DNA from: Orientallactaga sibirica
Taxonomy: Eukaryota; Chordata; Mammalia; Rodentia; Dipodidae
Direction: 5' to 3'
DNA length: 64,000 nucleotides
Assembly (NCBI GenBank): GCA_036365145.1
Contig: JAEOAD010000015.1
Coordinates: 1,860,001 to 1,924,000, forward strand
The translations under genes and the position numbers were made by a program. Numbering within the stretch: position 1 is the first letter of the stretch; each line of letters opens with the position of its first letter. The notes under the pieces are model-generated. The model searched no databases and was not told the DNA's origin. It worked only from the letters and a program-made list of their open reading frames with translations. Positions 44,466 to 56,639 of the stretch are shown piece by piece.

Positions 44466-45114
44466 AGGGAAGAGGTTTTGACTGATAATCTCAAAGGCAT
44501 CTGGTTCTATTATTTCTGGGTTGTCTGGTTCTATTATTTCTGGGTCTGTGACCACACAAAAACATCATGGTAGAAGACCATGGTGAAACAAAGTTGTTCA
44601 TCCTATGGTGTCCAGGAATCAGACTGAGAGAAAGGGGACAGGGACCAGGTACATCTTTCAAAGGCCAACTACGTCCTGCCCTTTAACAGCCCATTCAGTT
44701 ATGAACTCATCAATGGTTCAGTCCATTGATGAAGTCATCACCCTCATGATCTCATCACATCCCAATAACACTACTATATGGAGACCACCCTTCAGCACAT
44801 GAGTCTCTGAAAGGATAGTCCAGATCCAAATCATGCCAGGCAGGTACCAAGCTTGTTTTCCCAATTATCCTAAACATTCATTATGTCATTCATTTGGGAT
44901 GTGTTTAGGCATGTGCATATGTTCATATGTGTACATATGTGTAGAAGCCAAAGAACAACCTTGGGTGTCATTACATCAGATGCCATTCACTTTTTGGCAT
45001 ATGTACATGTGTGATTGTATGCATTATACTCATGTGTGTGGGTGCATGAGTGTGTGCAGGTGCATATATTTGGAGGCTAGAGGTCAACATCAACGATCTT
45101 ACTCAACCACTCTC
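44466..45114. other. Unassigned intergenic sequence
   Basis: No gene recognised. TG/TA-rich from 44890 onward, next to the B4-like SINE, and a cysteine-rich plus-strand frame there (44833-45228) is a by-product of TGT-rich DNA. Confidence 0.5.
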
Positions 45115-45476
45115 CACCTTACTTTTTTGAGACAGGGTCTCTCATTGAACCAAGAGTTCATCAGTTGGGCTAGAATAGCTAGCAAGAAAGCCTCAGGAAT
45201 CCTCTTGTCTCTGCCTATCCAACTCTGAGTTTACAAGCACATGTCACCATGCCCACCTTTTTTTTTCTACATGGATGCTGGGAGTTCAAACTCAAGTCTC
45301 CATGCTTGTGTGGCAGACACTTTATTCACTGAGCCATATCCCCACCCCCATCAACCTTTTGTGAGACAGAATCTCTCATTGGCCTGGAACTCAGAAATTG
45401 ACTAGACTGGCTGACCAGTGAGTCCTAGGGATCTACCTGTCTCCATTTCCCCAGTACTGGGATTAAAAGTACAACT
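45115..45476 (-). repeat. B4-like SINE(s), antisense
   Basis: TTTTGAGACAGGGTCTCTCATTGAACC...AGCTAG...CTGAGCCATATCCCCACCC is the antisense layout of a B4-type SINE, a fusion of tRNA-derived and B1-like parts. A second partial copy (45360-45476) follows with GAGACAGAATCTCTCATTGG. Confidence 0.7.
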
Positions 45477-45643
45477 GGCTAGGCATGGTGGCACACACCT
45501 TTAATCCCAGCACTTGGGAGGCAGAGGTAGGAGGATTGCCATGAGTTCGAGGTCACCCTGAGACTACATAGTGAATTCCAGCTCAGCCTGGGCTTGAGCG
45601 AGACCCTACCTTGAAAAACCAAAAAAAAAAAAAAAAAAAAAAA
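45477..45643 (+). repeat. B1 SINE
   Basis: GGCTAGGCATGGTGGCACACACC, all internal blocks, and a 23-base A-tail at 45620-45642. Confidence 0.96.
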
Positions 45644-46383
45644 GTATAACACATCATCAAAAAAATCAAATGACAACAAATTCTGGCAGGGGTATAGAGA
45701 AAAAGGAACCTTCATTCGCTATTGGTAGACTGCAAACTTGTACAGACACTGTGGAAACCAGTGTGGAGATTCCTCAAAAAATCTGAAAATAGATTTACCA
45801 GTTGATCCATATATACCACTCCTGGGCATATACCTTAAAGGCTGTCTTTACTACAGAGATACTTGTTCAGCCATGTTTGTTGTTACTCTATTCACAATAG
45901 TCAGGAATTGGAATCAGTCTAGATGCCCATCAACTGATCATTGGATAATGAAGATGTAGTACATATACACAATAGAATTCTACTCAGGAATAAGGAAAAA
46001 TTAAATAATTAAATTTGCAGAAAAGTCTACTCATAGACTTGGAAAAAGTCATACTAAGTGAGGTTATAGAGGCTCAGAAAGACAAATGCCACATGTTACT
46101 AACATGGAACAGTTTGATTTATTTATAACTTGTAGTAAACATCAGTATTATTGTCAAGGAAACTAGAATGAGGCTAGGAAACAGAAGAAAACAGGGAGTG
46201 ATGAGAAGAGGTGATACTGCATTAGCAAGTGGAGGGACAGAATATAGGGACTGGAAGGGCCTTGGGAGGGACTAGGTTTAGGGAGGATAGAAGGAAGGAA
46301 ATACACAGAACTAATGATAGCATGAATGAGTACCATAGAAGGCTTCCTTTAGGTTAGCTAATTAAAAGATATAACTCAAAAGA
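45644..46383 (+). mobile_element. L1 fragment: ORF2 C-terminus and 3'UTR
   Basis: Begins in the ORF2 C-terminal region (CAAATTCTGGCAGGGGTATAGAG), with the frame 45738-45959 (SSKNLKIDLPVDPYIPLLGI) matching the end of other ORF2 copies here. The 3'UTR runs to about 46383. Diverged, with stops. Confidence 0.85.
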
Positions 46384-49300
46384 CCACCAAAAAATTCCTA
46401 AATGTGATAAATTCTTTCAGTAAAGTGGCAGGATACAAATCAATACACAAAAATCAGTAGCCTTCCAATACACCAAAGATAAACATATGGAGAAAAAGAT
46501 AAGTGACACTATCATATATTCAATTGCCACAAAAATTTAAATACCCTGTAATATCACTAACCAAAGAAGTGAAATACCTATATGAAGGAAACATAAAAAC
46601 ACTCAAGAAAGAAATTGAGGAGGATATGAGAAGCTGGAAAGACCTCTCATGCTCGTGGATCAAAAGAATTAATATTGTGAAAATGTCTGAATGGCAAAAG
46701 CAGTATACAGATTCAATGCAATTCCAATTAAAAAAATCCAGCAACATTCTTCATAGAGATAGAAAAAAAAGTCTCAAAATTCATGTGGAAGATCAGATGG
46801 CTTGATATCCTCAACAAAGGAAATACATTTGGAAGTATCACCATACCTGATCTCAAGATATACTAAAAAACCATAGTAAATAAAACACCATGATATTTGC
46901 ACAAACAGACACACTGACCAATGGAATAGAATAGAAAACCCATCTCTAAATCCAAGCAACTACAGGTATATGATCTGTGACAAAGGGGCCAAAAGCATAC
47001 ACTGGAGAAAAAACCCATCTTCAACAAATGGTGCTATGGAGAAATTGGATAACTACTTGTAGAATATGAAATTACATCCACTTCTCTCACCCTGCACAAA
47101 AGTCAACTTCAAATGTATTAAGGACCTCTATATAAGATATGAAACCCTAAAACAACTAGGAGAAAATTCAGAGAAAACACTCCATTATATGGGCATAGGA
47201 AAAGACATCCTGAATAAAACCGCAGCAGCACAGGAAATGAAATCCACACTCAACCACTGAGACCTCTTGAAACTAAAAAGCTACTGTATAGACAAACAAA
47301 CCTTCAACAGAGTCAACAGACATTCCACAGAATGGGAGAAAATCTTCACCATCTATACTTTTGACAAAGGTCTAATATCTGGAATCTACAAAGAACTCAA
47401 AAAACTAAATAATAAAAGATCAAACAACCCAATTAGACAATGGGGTAGAGAATTGAACAGAGAATTCTCAAAGGAAGAAATTCAAATGGCCATTGCACAC
47501 TTAAAGAGATGTTCAACATCTTTAGTCTTCAAAGAAATGCAAATTGAAACAATTCTGAGATTTCATCTCACCCAACTCAGGATGGCATTCATCAAAAAAA
47601 AATTACAAAAAATACCAGCAAGGCTGTAGGGAAGGAGGAACCCTTACCCACTGCTGTTGGGAGTTCAAAGTGGTACAACCATTATGGAAATCAGTATGGT
47701 GACTCTTGAAAAAGATGAAAATAGATCTACCATTTGATCCAGCTATACAACTTCTGGACATATACCCTAAAAACTTTCTTTACTAGAGAGATATTTGCTC
47801 AGCTATGTTTGTCACTGCTCTACTCATAATAACTGGGAATTATAATCAGCTGGGAAGATAATCAGATTATAATCAAAACACTTGATTAAGTGCCAGAGAT
47901 AAAGGTAAGAGCTTATTGCTGAAGACCCCAAAGGCTGCCATCACAGGACATTGGAATACCATGCTGGAATGGAAAGGGAAACTAGTTCCCACTGGCTACT
48001 GTCATAGTGCTAGAAAGCCCTATATGAACCACTGGAGGAAAACAGCATGATTAAGAAGGGGATCTGTGAGTGCCTGCTGTTCCCTGGGGTCATTGGCCAC
48101 TGAATTCCTGGGTGCAGGAGGAGCTGAGGGGAAGCAGGGTCTTGGAGTGGGTGAGTGCAATGGGCACCCTGGAGGTAGTATGATGGATATCATGCTCTCA
48201 TTTATTCAAAAGGGGAATAGGTTTACAAACACTTGAGAAAGGTTGAGAAGGCACATACAGTTCATAAGGTGGTTGGCTAAATAGGTTTATGGGTTGCTAT
48301 CTAAGTGGCTGATGTTGGAAGGCAGAAGTTGTGAGGGAGAAGCTACAAGGGAAATAACAGAAGTGGCAGGAAAAGGTACATGACTTTAGCCACATATTGG
48401 ATAGTTACAGCTGCAGGGAGACTGTTTACTACCATATAAGGGTCTCTTGGGCAGCTACCACAAGTTCAGTAACTGTGGGAGGGGCAAAGCCTGACTATGG
48501 GATGGTTAGGTGCTTTTGGGATAAGGGGGGAGGGCCTGCCTGTTCTGCCTACTCTGGGTGAAGATGGGGCACAGTACAACCTTGAGAGAAGGGCAGGCCA
48601 GATCCATCACCAGAATGGGTTCCTGATGATAAGGCAAGCTGCAAGCCCAAGGTCCCCAGCCATGTCCAACAGCCCAGGCCAGCTTCCTCACAGTCCCAGC
48701 CCATGTTTAGCAATGCCCAACAGGGATCCTGCAGATTACAAAATCAACCAACCAGCAGGTCAAGTACACACTTGTGCAATAGTGGCACACAGCCATTGTG
48801 GGTAACCAATTGTTCTCTGGCTGGACATGAGGCCTGCTCAGTGGGAGACAACTAATATCAGGTACTGGGAACCAAGTCATAATCCTATGGTTTAGAACCC
48901 CAGACTTCAGAAAGAAGCCCCATTTGCTCTCTGCAGAAGAATATGGTAATACACACCAAAAAACTATCTCTCAAATAAATTTGCATACCCTCTTTAACCC
49001 AAACTTCTCTCACTCTTGCTTGGAGAATCTGCTATATATTACAGATGGCAGAGAAAACAGAGGAGAACCAAGATCCATTGATAAGACAAGAAGATAGCTG
49101 ACTGCCCACCATGAGACATGCTACCTCTACCACATCTTCCAGGGCCCAGAAGAAATTGCAGAGGGATTGACAACATGAATATTGCCTGACAACCAGTTCC
49201 AGGGAGCTTGTAACAGATACAATCATCAATAAAAACATATCAAAGCAGAAATCCAGAGGCTACAGAGAACTCAGCACTAAATCAGACTGCCAACAGGCCT

Positions 49301-49505
49301 GTCATGGCTCAGGGTACATTGTGAAAGAGGGTATGCAAAGATTTTAAAAGCCACTGAGTGGGTAGAAATACCCTGAGACACAGTTCCCCCACTACCTCAC
49401 AGGGACTGACTGAGACCTTCATGAGCCTACAGTGAATACCATACCCAAATGAGGAAAGTCTCCAAAGTAACAGGAGCTGGAGCAAGGGGATAAAAGAGTA
49501 TAACC
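46384..49505 (+). mobile_element. L1 fragment: ORF2 thumb to 3'UTR
   Basis: Starts after the RT active site (GTGGCAGGATACAAATCAAT) and covers the rest of ORF2 (frames 46503-46805, 47066-47260, 47267-47629, all broken) to about 47880. It then runs through a long 3'UTR-like region to the next L1 start at 49506. It belongs to an older lineage than the L1 at 5518. 48160-48500 may be a separate insertion: it has CTCATTTATTCAAAAGG, an antisense polyadenylation-like motif. Confidence 0.75.
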
Positions 49506-52190
49506 TGGGACTTGCAGGTAAGATGGTGGCATAGGAGCCATGCCAAACCAGCCCAGGGAGGGATTTAAGCAAAACCACAGCAAAATACACTCTTCTTCTG
49601 AAAAGTGCAGGAGTATAGTTTTTTCTTAGATACAGCAGGGAAGCAGGAGAGACCAAGATCCACCAGAAAGGAGGAAAACAGCCAGAATCCCACTGAGGAT
49701 CCTGTGGTTCTGATCACAGTGACTATGATTCTCATGCCCAGCACCACCTGGCAGGCACGTGGAGCAGCCGAGACCAAACAAGGGGACTTTGCAGCCTCAT
49801 CAGCTTCCTTGAAAAGTCAAGAAATCTAAAGGAAAGTCAGGTGAGATCAACTAAGGAGCTGCCGAAAGAGATACAGGTGGGACCATGTGAGTAACTCCAG
49901 GCTTCCTGAACTTTCCCATCCCCCAACCATCAGAAGCACAAACCTGTGGCATTCAGCTTCTGGAGGCAGTGCATCCAGCACAGCTGAGCCCAGATCTAGC
50001 TCCACAGCTAGCCCTGAATTGGAAGTGCTAAGCTCAATTTCATTGTCAGGGCAGGTTATGGGTTATATATTTGTGGTTGGTTTTACCATTTTCAAATAAA
50101 CTGTACTTGGGGGTTGAATATTGCTGCCTTTAATGCTTTCAGATTTATAGGGTCATTGTCTTTTGCTTCTGTCATTATTGGGGGAAGGGTCTGATCCAGA
50201 CCCAGATCTGGGCTGACCTGGAACCCAATTCAGAACAGATTCTCTACCTCCTAGCTGACAGGATTAAGGGTGTAGAGCAACACACACCCTTAAGGATTTG
50301 GGCCTTATAAGACTATTTGTTTGTTTTAATCCCCACACTTGTATACTCTGTGCTGGTTTTTATTGAATGTGTATATTGCTCAGTTGCAGTTTAGAATTTG
50401 CCAGTAAATTGCTCCACCCAGTCCACTAGAATACCTGCTTAGCAAGCAAACTCAGCACCTAGGAATACTTCTGGGGTTGGACTGGGATACAAGAGCTATA
50501 CTTGGCACCTTAAACCTATATCCTGAAAGTATATAAAGGTGGATAACGACATCTAAGAACACTGCAGATAAGTAGAAAACCCAAGCATCAAATCAATCCA
50601 GTATGCAAAAGTCTCTACATTATAATACAAGAAACACAAAGAATCAAGACAATGCAATCCCACCAAAATTACAAATCCATCAGAAATGTTCACCAATGAG
50701 ACTGTTTTAGATGAAATTCCTGATAAAGATTTCAAAAGAATTATGTTATCTATACTCAAAGAATGAAATAAGAAATGAAAGGAATCAAAGAAGAATACAA
50801 AGTCCTGAAAGAACACAGGAAACCAGCTTAATGAAATAAAAAGGGCCTTACAGGACATGAGTAAGGAAAAAGAAATACTGAAGAAAAAAACAGGCTGAAA
50901 TTCTAGCTCTGAAGAACACAGTCAGCCAAATAAAAAACTCTGTGGAAAGTCTCACCAGCACAATGAATGAAGGAGAGAACAGAATATCTAAACTAGAAGA
51001 CCAGGTGGCCAACCTAATACAGCCCAACAAAGAGAAAGACAAGCTAATAGAAAGGTATGAATGGGAATTACAAGATATCCAGGACAGTATGAAAAGATCA
51101 AACATAGGATTCAGGGTATAAGAGGAGAAGAATTTCAATCCAGAGGCTTAGTAGGCATTTTCAACAAAATCATAGAAGAAAAAATCCCCAAATTGGGAAA
51201 GAAATGCCAATGCAGATAAAATAAGCTTTTAGAACACCAAACACACAAAACCTAGAAAGAAAACCTCTCCTCACCACGTTATAATTAAACTACTAAATAC
51301 ACAAACCAACATAAATGTATGGAAAGCAGTTAGAGAGAAAAAGCAAATGACCTTCAAAGGCAAGTCCATCAGGATCACAGCAGATTACTCAACACAAACT
51401 TTAAAGCCAGAAGGGCTTTGAATGATGTATTCCAAGTTTTTAAAGATAAAGATTGCTTTATCCTGCAAAGCTATCTATTCAAATTGATGGAGAAATAAGG
51501 ACATTCCACAATAAAAATAGGCTAAAGGAATTTATGACAACTAAAGCAGCTCTACAGAAAATACTTGAAGGAATCCTTCATGCTGAACAGAAAGCAAAAC
51601 ACACACAGGAGGAAATAGGAAAAAAAAAAAAAAAACCATACTCAAATAACAGTTAAAACAAGTGAGTAAAGGGAAAACATGAAGCACTACAAAACAAGAA
51701 GAATGGTTATAATAAATACATATCTTTCAATATTAACTCTTAATATCAGTGGCCTCAATGCCCCAACCAAAAGATACAGGCTTGCAGACTGGATTAAAAG
51801 GCAGGATCCTGCTGTCTGTTGTATCCAGGAAACTCACCTCTCAATAAAAGATAGAAACCTTCTTAGGGTGAAAGTATGGAAAACGGTATTTCAAGCAAAT
51901 GGGCCTAGGAAACAAGCAGAGGTTGCTATCCTAATATCTGACAGGATAGACTTCAAACCAACATTATTGAGGAAAGATAAAGAAGGTCATTTTATACTGA
52001 TTAAAGAAACATTCCAACAGGAGGACATTACAATCCTAAACATATATTCACCTAACATGGGGTCTCCTAATTTCATCAAACAAACACTATTAAACTTAAG
52101 GTCAGAGATAACACCAAACACAATTGTAGTGGGTGACTTCAATACTCCACTGTCATCACTTGACAGGTCATTCCAGCCAAAAATAAACTG
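49506..52190 (+). mobile_element. L1 5' half: 5'UTR, ORF1, endonuclease
   Basis: The 5' end GGGACTTGCAGGTAAGATGGTGG matches the L1s at 5518 and 25471, with the 5'UTR to about 50750 (and no MaLR insertion). ORF1 is at 50755-51655 and ORF2 at 51679-52190. It breaks off inside the endonuclease, where ERVL gag sequence starts. Confidence 0.88.
50755..51655 (+). pseudogene. L1 ORF1 pseudogene
   Basis: Coiled-coil part with frame breaks (50760-51120), a middle part with further breaks (TCAACAAAATCATAGAAG), and an open C-terminal piece 51453-51656 (LYPAKLSIQIDGEIRTFHNK) that matches the ORF1 at 10692. An A-run at 51620-51636 lies near the end. Confidence 0.88.
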
Positions 52191-52191
52191 A
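51679..52191 (+). pseudogene. L1 ORF2, endonuclease part, open 170 codons then cut
   Basis: Endonuclease blocks are present: LNISGLNAPTK, IQETHLS, ILISDRIDFKPT, ILNIYSPN and [13 protein letters not shown]. The frame is open to the break at 52190, where the sequence changes to ERVL gag. The direct continuation of this ORF2 is found inverted at 52662-53375. Confidence 0.9.
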
Positions 52192-52661
52192 AAGACATCT
52201 GGAAAAGTAAGATGAATGATGATGCTGTAAGATTTCTTCTGACTTCTCTGGATAAACTATTGGGAGAAAAGTAGAAGCTCAGAAAGGAAATTTTCAAGCT
52301 TAAGACACACATACATGATCTGAGGGTTTCTAAGGGTGCCCTGGAGGAAAGTCTCCTCTCTAGCCAGAACAGGGCTCAAATTGCAGAAAACCAAACCCAA
52401 GCTCTCAGTGTAAGACTGGCTAACTTTCAGCATAAACTCAATTTCCAACCACACAGACTATCAAAGTGAGGGCACTGATTGGAAAAGAGTGGGATTCTAT
52501 GACTTGGGATGGGGATGTATGGGAAGACCCTGAAGAATTTGGGGACATTGAACTCTCAGATTCTGAAGATGTTTTTTTCCTAGAGGCAACCTCAGAGACA
52601 GGCTTATGAGGAATGTCAATTCTTAAACAGATCATGTTGACACAAACTTAACCATCACAGT
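52191..52661 (+). pseudogene. gag: ERVL gag relic, 5' part
   Basis: The plus-strand translation reads a coiled-coil-like tract and then an acidic stretch (WDGDVWEDPEEFGDIELSDS) typical of ERVL Gag. Frames have stops. The rest of gag is at 53376, beyond the L1 piece. Confidence 0.7.
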
Positions 52662-53375
52662 GCCTTTTTCATCTCTAATTTTATTAATTATTGTCTCTTC
52701 TCTCTTCTGGTCAGATTTTCTAAGGGTTTATCAATCTTGTTTATCCTTTCAAAGAACCAACTCTTTGTTTCATTGATTCTTTGGATTGTTTTTTGGTTTC
52801 TATTTCATTGATTTCTGCACTAATCTTTATTATTTCTTCCCATCTACTGATTTTTGGCTTGCCTTGTTCTTCTCTTTCCAAGGCCTAAGGTAAAGCATTA
52901 AATTGTTTAATTGTTAGCTCTCTAATTTCTTAATATAGACACTTAGAGCTATAAATTTCCCTATTAGGACTGCCTTCATTGTGTCCCTAAGGTTTTGGTA
53001 TGTTGTATTCTCATCATCATTTGATTCTATGAATTTATTGATTTCCTTTTTGATTTCTTCAATGACCTATTCATTATTCAATAGTGTACTGTTCAGTCTC
53101 CGTGAATTTCTGTATGTTCTGTAGTTTTTCTTGTTGCTGGTTTGCAGTTTAATTCCATTATGGTCAGATAGAGTACAAGGGATTATTTCAATTTTCCTGT
53201 ATTTGTTAAGATTAGATTTGTGTCTGAATATATAGCCTATTTTAGAAAATGTTCTATGTGCTGCTGAGAAAAATGTATATTCTTCAGCATTTGGATAGAA
53301 TGTTCTGTATATATCTTTTAGGTCCATTTGTTCCATGATATCATTTAATGCAGATATCTCTCTGTTTATTTTTTG
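52662..53375 (-). mobile_element. L1 ORF2 endonuclease/linker fragment, inverted
   Basis: The minus-strand frame 53067-53336 (MEQMDLKDIYRTFYPNAEEY) matches the endonuclease C-terminal part of the L1 at 9827-10231. The fragment starts (at 53375, minus) exactly where the plus-strand L1 stops at 52190, sharing the AAAAATAAAC word. It ends in the linker with no A-tail. Confidence 0.88.
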
Positions 53376-54130
53376 ACCCAGTGAGCAGAGATTTTAGATT
53401 TAACACTGCAGCTCATGCAGTTGGAAGAGTGGCCAAGAGTTTATTTGATTGGTTGGCTGAAGTATGGATCCAAAATGGCCTACTGTGAATGAGCTCGAGC
53501 TGCCTGACATCCTTTGGCTTGATGTTGACGAAGGGATTAAAACGTTCAGAGAACTTGGAATGCTGGAGTGAATTTGCCATATAAACTCATCTTTAAGTCC
53601 ACAATGGGAGCATCCAGATGTGCCCTTCACTAAGACTATAAGAAACAGATTTGTGAAGGGAGCCCCAGCATACTTAAAGTTGCCAGTAGTTGCCATAAGA
53701 TGTAAAGAAGACATCACAGTTGGAGCCACTGTTGCTGCATTAGGTGATTTAGATGCAATGGGTCTAACTGGATCTCGGGGTAACAAGGGACAAGTATCAG
53801 CACTAAATCGCCAAAGGCAAGGTGAGCATGTTTACCATAATGGACAGTGTAAGTAAAACAATGCTCATAACAGTATGACTCATGTAGACCTTTGGTACTG
53901 GCTGATTAATCATGGTGTTCCCAGAACCGAAATAGATAAAAAGCCTACTAAGTTCCTGCTTGATCTGTATAAGCAGAAAAGTTCCAGAGCAAAGGACCAA
54001 AAGGCCACTTTGAATTATATCAACAGAGAATCAAGGCCTCTTAACTAGTTTCCAGACTTGAGCCAGTTTACAGATCCTGAGCCCCTTGATTGAAGGGGTG
54101 GTCAGGTCCCTTTGAGGAAGGACCCTCCTA
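53376..54130 (+). pseudogene. gag: ERVL gag relic, 3' part
   Basis: Frame 53620-53856 (78 codons: FTKTIRNRFVKGAPAYLKLP, GATVAALGDLDAMGLTGSRG) and following pieces to about 54060 read ERVL Gag C-terminal sequence. Several stops break it. Confidence 0.72.
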
Positions 54131-54448
54131 CAACCCCCAAAAGTTTCAATATTAAGCTTAGTCTTATCCTTCCTCAGAGGGACCTGTGGTTTTCAGGGCT
54201 TACTGGACACTGGCTCTGAATTGACATTGATTCCAGGAGACCCCAAAGAGCATCGTGGCCCTCCAGTTAAAGTAGGTGCTTATGGAGGTCAGGAGATCAA
54301 TGGAGTTTTGGCAAATGTTAGACCGACAGTTGGTCCAGTGGGTCCCTGAACTCATCCTGTAGTTATTTCCCCAGTTCCAGAACGCATAATTGGCACAGAT
54401 ATAGTTAGGAGTTGGCAGAACCCCCACATTTGTTCCCTGACTTGTGGA
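54131..54448 (+). pseudogene. pro: ERVL protease relic
   Basis: The translation around 54180-54430 has FQGLLDTGSELTLIPGD, an aspartic-protease active site with the DTGS motif, and later PVPERIIGTDI, the usual second block. A stop lies between them near 54345. It runs in register towards the RT. Confidence 0.82.
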
Positions 54449-55450
54449 GTGAGGGCTATGGTTGCAAAGGCCAAATGGAAGCCATTGGAGCTCCCTCCAC
54501 CAGGGAAAATAGTGAACCAGAAACAGTATCGCATGCCTGGGGGAATTGCAGAAATTAATGCCTATATAAAGGACTTGAAGGATGCAGGGATGATGGTTCC
54601 CATCACAGATCCCTTTAACTCTCCTGTTTGGCCTGATCAGGAGACAGACAGATACTGGAGAATGACAGTGGATTATTGGAAACTTAATCAGGTGGTGACC
54701 TCAATTGCAGATGATGTACCAGATGTGGTTTCTTTACTTGAGCAGATTAACACATCTCCTGGTACCTGCTATGCAGCTATTGATCTTGCAAATGCATTCT
54801 TCACCATACCTGTCCATAAGGACCACCAGAAGCAATTTGTGTTCAGCTGGCAAGGTCAGCAATACACATTTACTGTTTTACTTCAAAGTTATATTAACTC
54901 TCCAGCCCTGTGTCATAGCTTAGTTCACAGGGATCTTGATCACCTGTGTCTTCCACAAGGTGTCACATTGGTCCATTATATTGATGACATTATGCTGATT
55001 GGATCAAATGAGCAGGAGGTGGCAGCCACTCTGGAGTTGCTGGTACAGCATATGTGCATCAGAGGATGGGAAATAAATCCATCCAAAATTCCAGGACCTT
55101 CCACCTTGGTGAAATTTCTGGGAGTTCAGTGGTGTGGGGCAAGCAGGGATATTCCTCCTAAGGTGAAGGATAAATTGTTGCACCTGGCTCCTCCTACCAC
55201 TAAGAAGGAAGCACAATGTCTAGAGGGCCTATTTGGATTTTGGAGACAGCACATTCCTCACTTGGGTGTGTTACTCCAGTCCCTATACCAAGTGACTCGG
55301 AAAGCTACTAGTTTTCAGTGGGGCCCAGAACAAGACAAAGCTCTTCAACAGGTCCAGGCTGCTGTGCAGGCTGCTCTGCCACTTGGGCCATATGATACAG
55401 TGGATCCAATGATACTTGAGTGTCCTGGGATGAGTCACAGGCCATCCTGA
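54449..55450 (+). pseudogene. pol: ERVL reverse transcriptase, open 333-codon frame
   Basis: The RT fingers, palm and thumb are readable without a stop: QYRMPGGIAEINAYIKDLKD, MVPITDPFNSPVWP, WRMTVDYWKLNQVV, YAAIDLANAFFTIPVHKD, a degraded LLQSYINSPALCHSL (the family usually has LPQG here) and the catalytic YIDD in LVHYIDDIMLIG. A connection-like tail follows (FLGVQW, GLFGFWRQHIPHLGVLL). The frame ends at about 55450, just before RNase H; RNase H, integrase and dUTPase are missing. The gag and pro frames upstream are broken, so it is a relic despite the open frame. Confidence 0.88.
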
Positions 55451-55548
55451 CCACTGAACATGATGGCTTAAACAATAGAAATTTATTCTTTCACAGTTCT
55501 GATATGCAAAATCCAAACTCAAGACTCTCAGGAAAAATGTGTCTACAG

Positions 55549-55775
55549 TATTCTTTGAGACAGGGTCTCTCACTGAACCTAGAACTCACTAATTCAGCTA
55601 GACTAGCTAGCCAGTGAGCCATATAGATCCTCTTGTTTCTGCTTCCTCACTGGGATTACAAGTGCATGACACCACAGCCTACATTTTACATAGATATATG
55701 GGATCTGAACTCAATTTCTCATGCTTCCATGACAAGCCCTTTACTCATTGAGTTATCTCTCTAGCTACATTGAAA
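55549..55775 (-). repeat. B4-like SINE, antisense
   Basis: TTTGAGACAGGGTCTCTCACTGAACC, GCTAGACTAGCTAGCCAGTGAGCC, CTGGGATTACAAGTGCATG and a GAGTTATCTCTCTAGCTAC end. Same layout as 45115. Confidence 0.8.
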
Positions 55776-55784
55776 TATGGTTCA

Positions 55785-55985
55785 GGGCTACAGAGATATC
55801 TCAGTTGTTAAAGGTGTTTGCTTGCAAAGCCTGACTTCCCAGGTTTCATTTCCCAGTACCCATGAAAATCCAGATGCATAAAGTGGCACAAACTTCTGAA
55901 ATTTGTTCTCAGTAGCAGGAGGTCCTGAAATGACCATTATCTCTCTCTTTCAGTCAAGTAAGTAAATAAATATATGTTTTTTAAA
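55785..55985 (+). repeat. DIP-like SINE
   Basis: GGGCTACAGAGATATCTCAG head, CCAGATGCATAAAGTGG and AGTAAGTAAATAAATAT tail; diverged. Confidence 0.85.
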
Positions 55986-55997
55986 AAGCAAATGGGG

Positions 55998-56246
55998 GGT
56001 GCTGGAGAGATGGCTTAGTGGTTAAACGCTTGCCTATGGAGCCTAAGGACCCCAGTTTGAAGCTCAATTTTCCAGGAATCATATAAGCCAGATGCACAAG
56101 GGGTGTACGCATCTGGAGTCCATTTTCAGTGGCTGGAGGCCCTGGTGCACCCATTCTCTCTTTCTCTCTCTCTACCTGCCTACTTCTGTATCTCTCTCTC
56201 TCTCTCTCAAATAAATAAATGAATAATTTTTTAAAATTAAAAAAAG
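55998..56246 (+). repeat. DIP-like SINE
   Basis: GTGCTGGAGAGATGGCTTAG, GCCAGATGCACAAGG, a CT-rich region (56155-56210) and an AAATAAATGAATAA tail. The flanks around 55985-55997 and 56247-56259 share an AAATGGGG/CCAATGGGG word, a likely decayed target-site duplication. Confidence 0.92.
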
Positions 56247-56259
56247 AAAACCAATGGGG

Positions 56260-56390
56260 TTTTAATACATTGCCCAGGCTGGCCTCTAATTCCTGGGCTT
56301 AAATAATCCTTTTGCTTCAGATTCCAAAGCATCTGGAGCTATAGCAATATGACCCAGCATCTAGCTTTCAAATTTTCCTTCTAGAAACAC
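56260..56390 (-). repeat. Old B1-like SINE, antisense
   Basis: TTGCCCAGGCTGGCCTCTAATTCC then TCAGATTCCAAAGCATCTGGAG is the antisense order of a B1, strongly diverged. Confidence 0.6.
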
Positions 56391-56639
56391 AAGTCATTGG
56401 ATGTAGCCCTGCTTGATGCAAATCTGAATTCCTATTCCTTGATTACATCTGCAGACACTGTTTCTGAAAAAAAAAAAATCACATTCACTGGTGCCCATGC
56501 TTAGGATTTCAACAAACCTTTTCTGAGAACATAATTCAAAGACCATCTAATAAGCATATTTGTTTTAGTTTAGGGTTGTCTCCAAAATTAGTCTCCCCAC
56601 AGTTCCAATGGAAAATTGAGTGTAAATGGAGGCATGAAG
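56391..56639. other. Unassigned short stretch
   Basis: No gene or repeat recognised. Confidence 0.45.
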
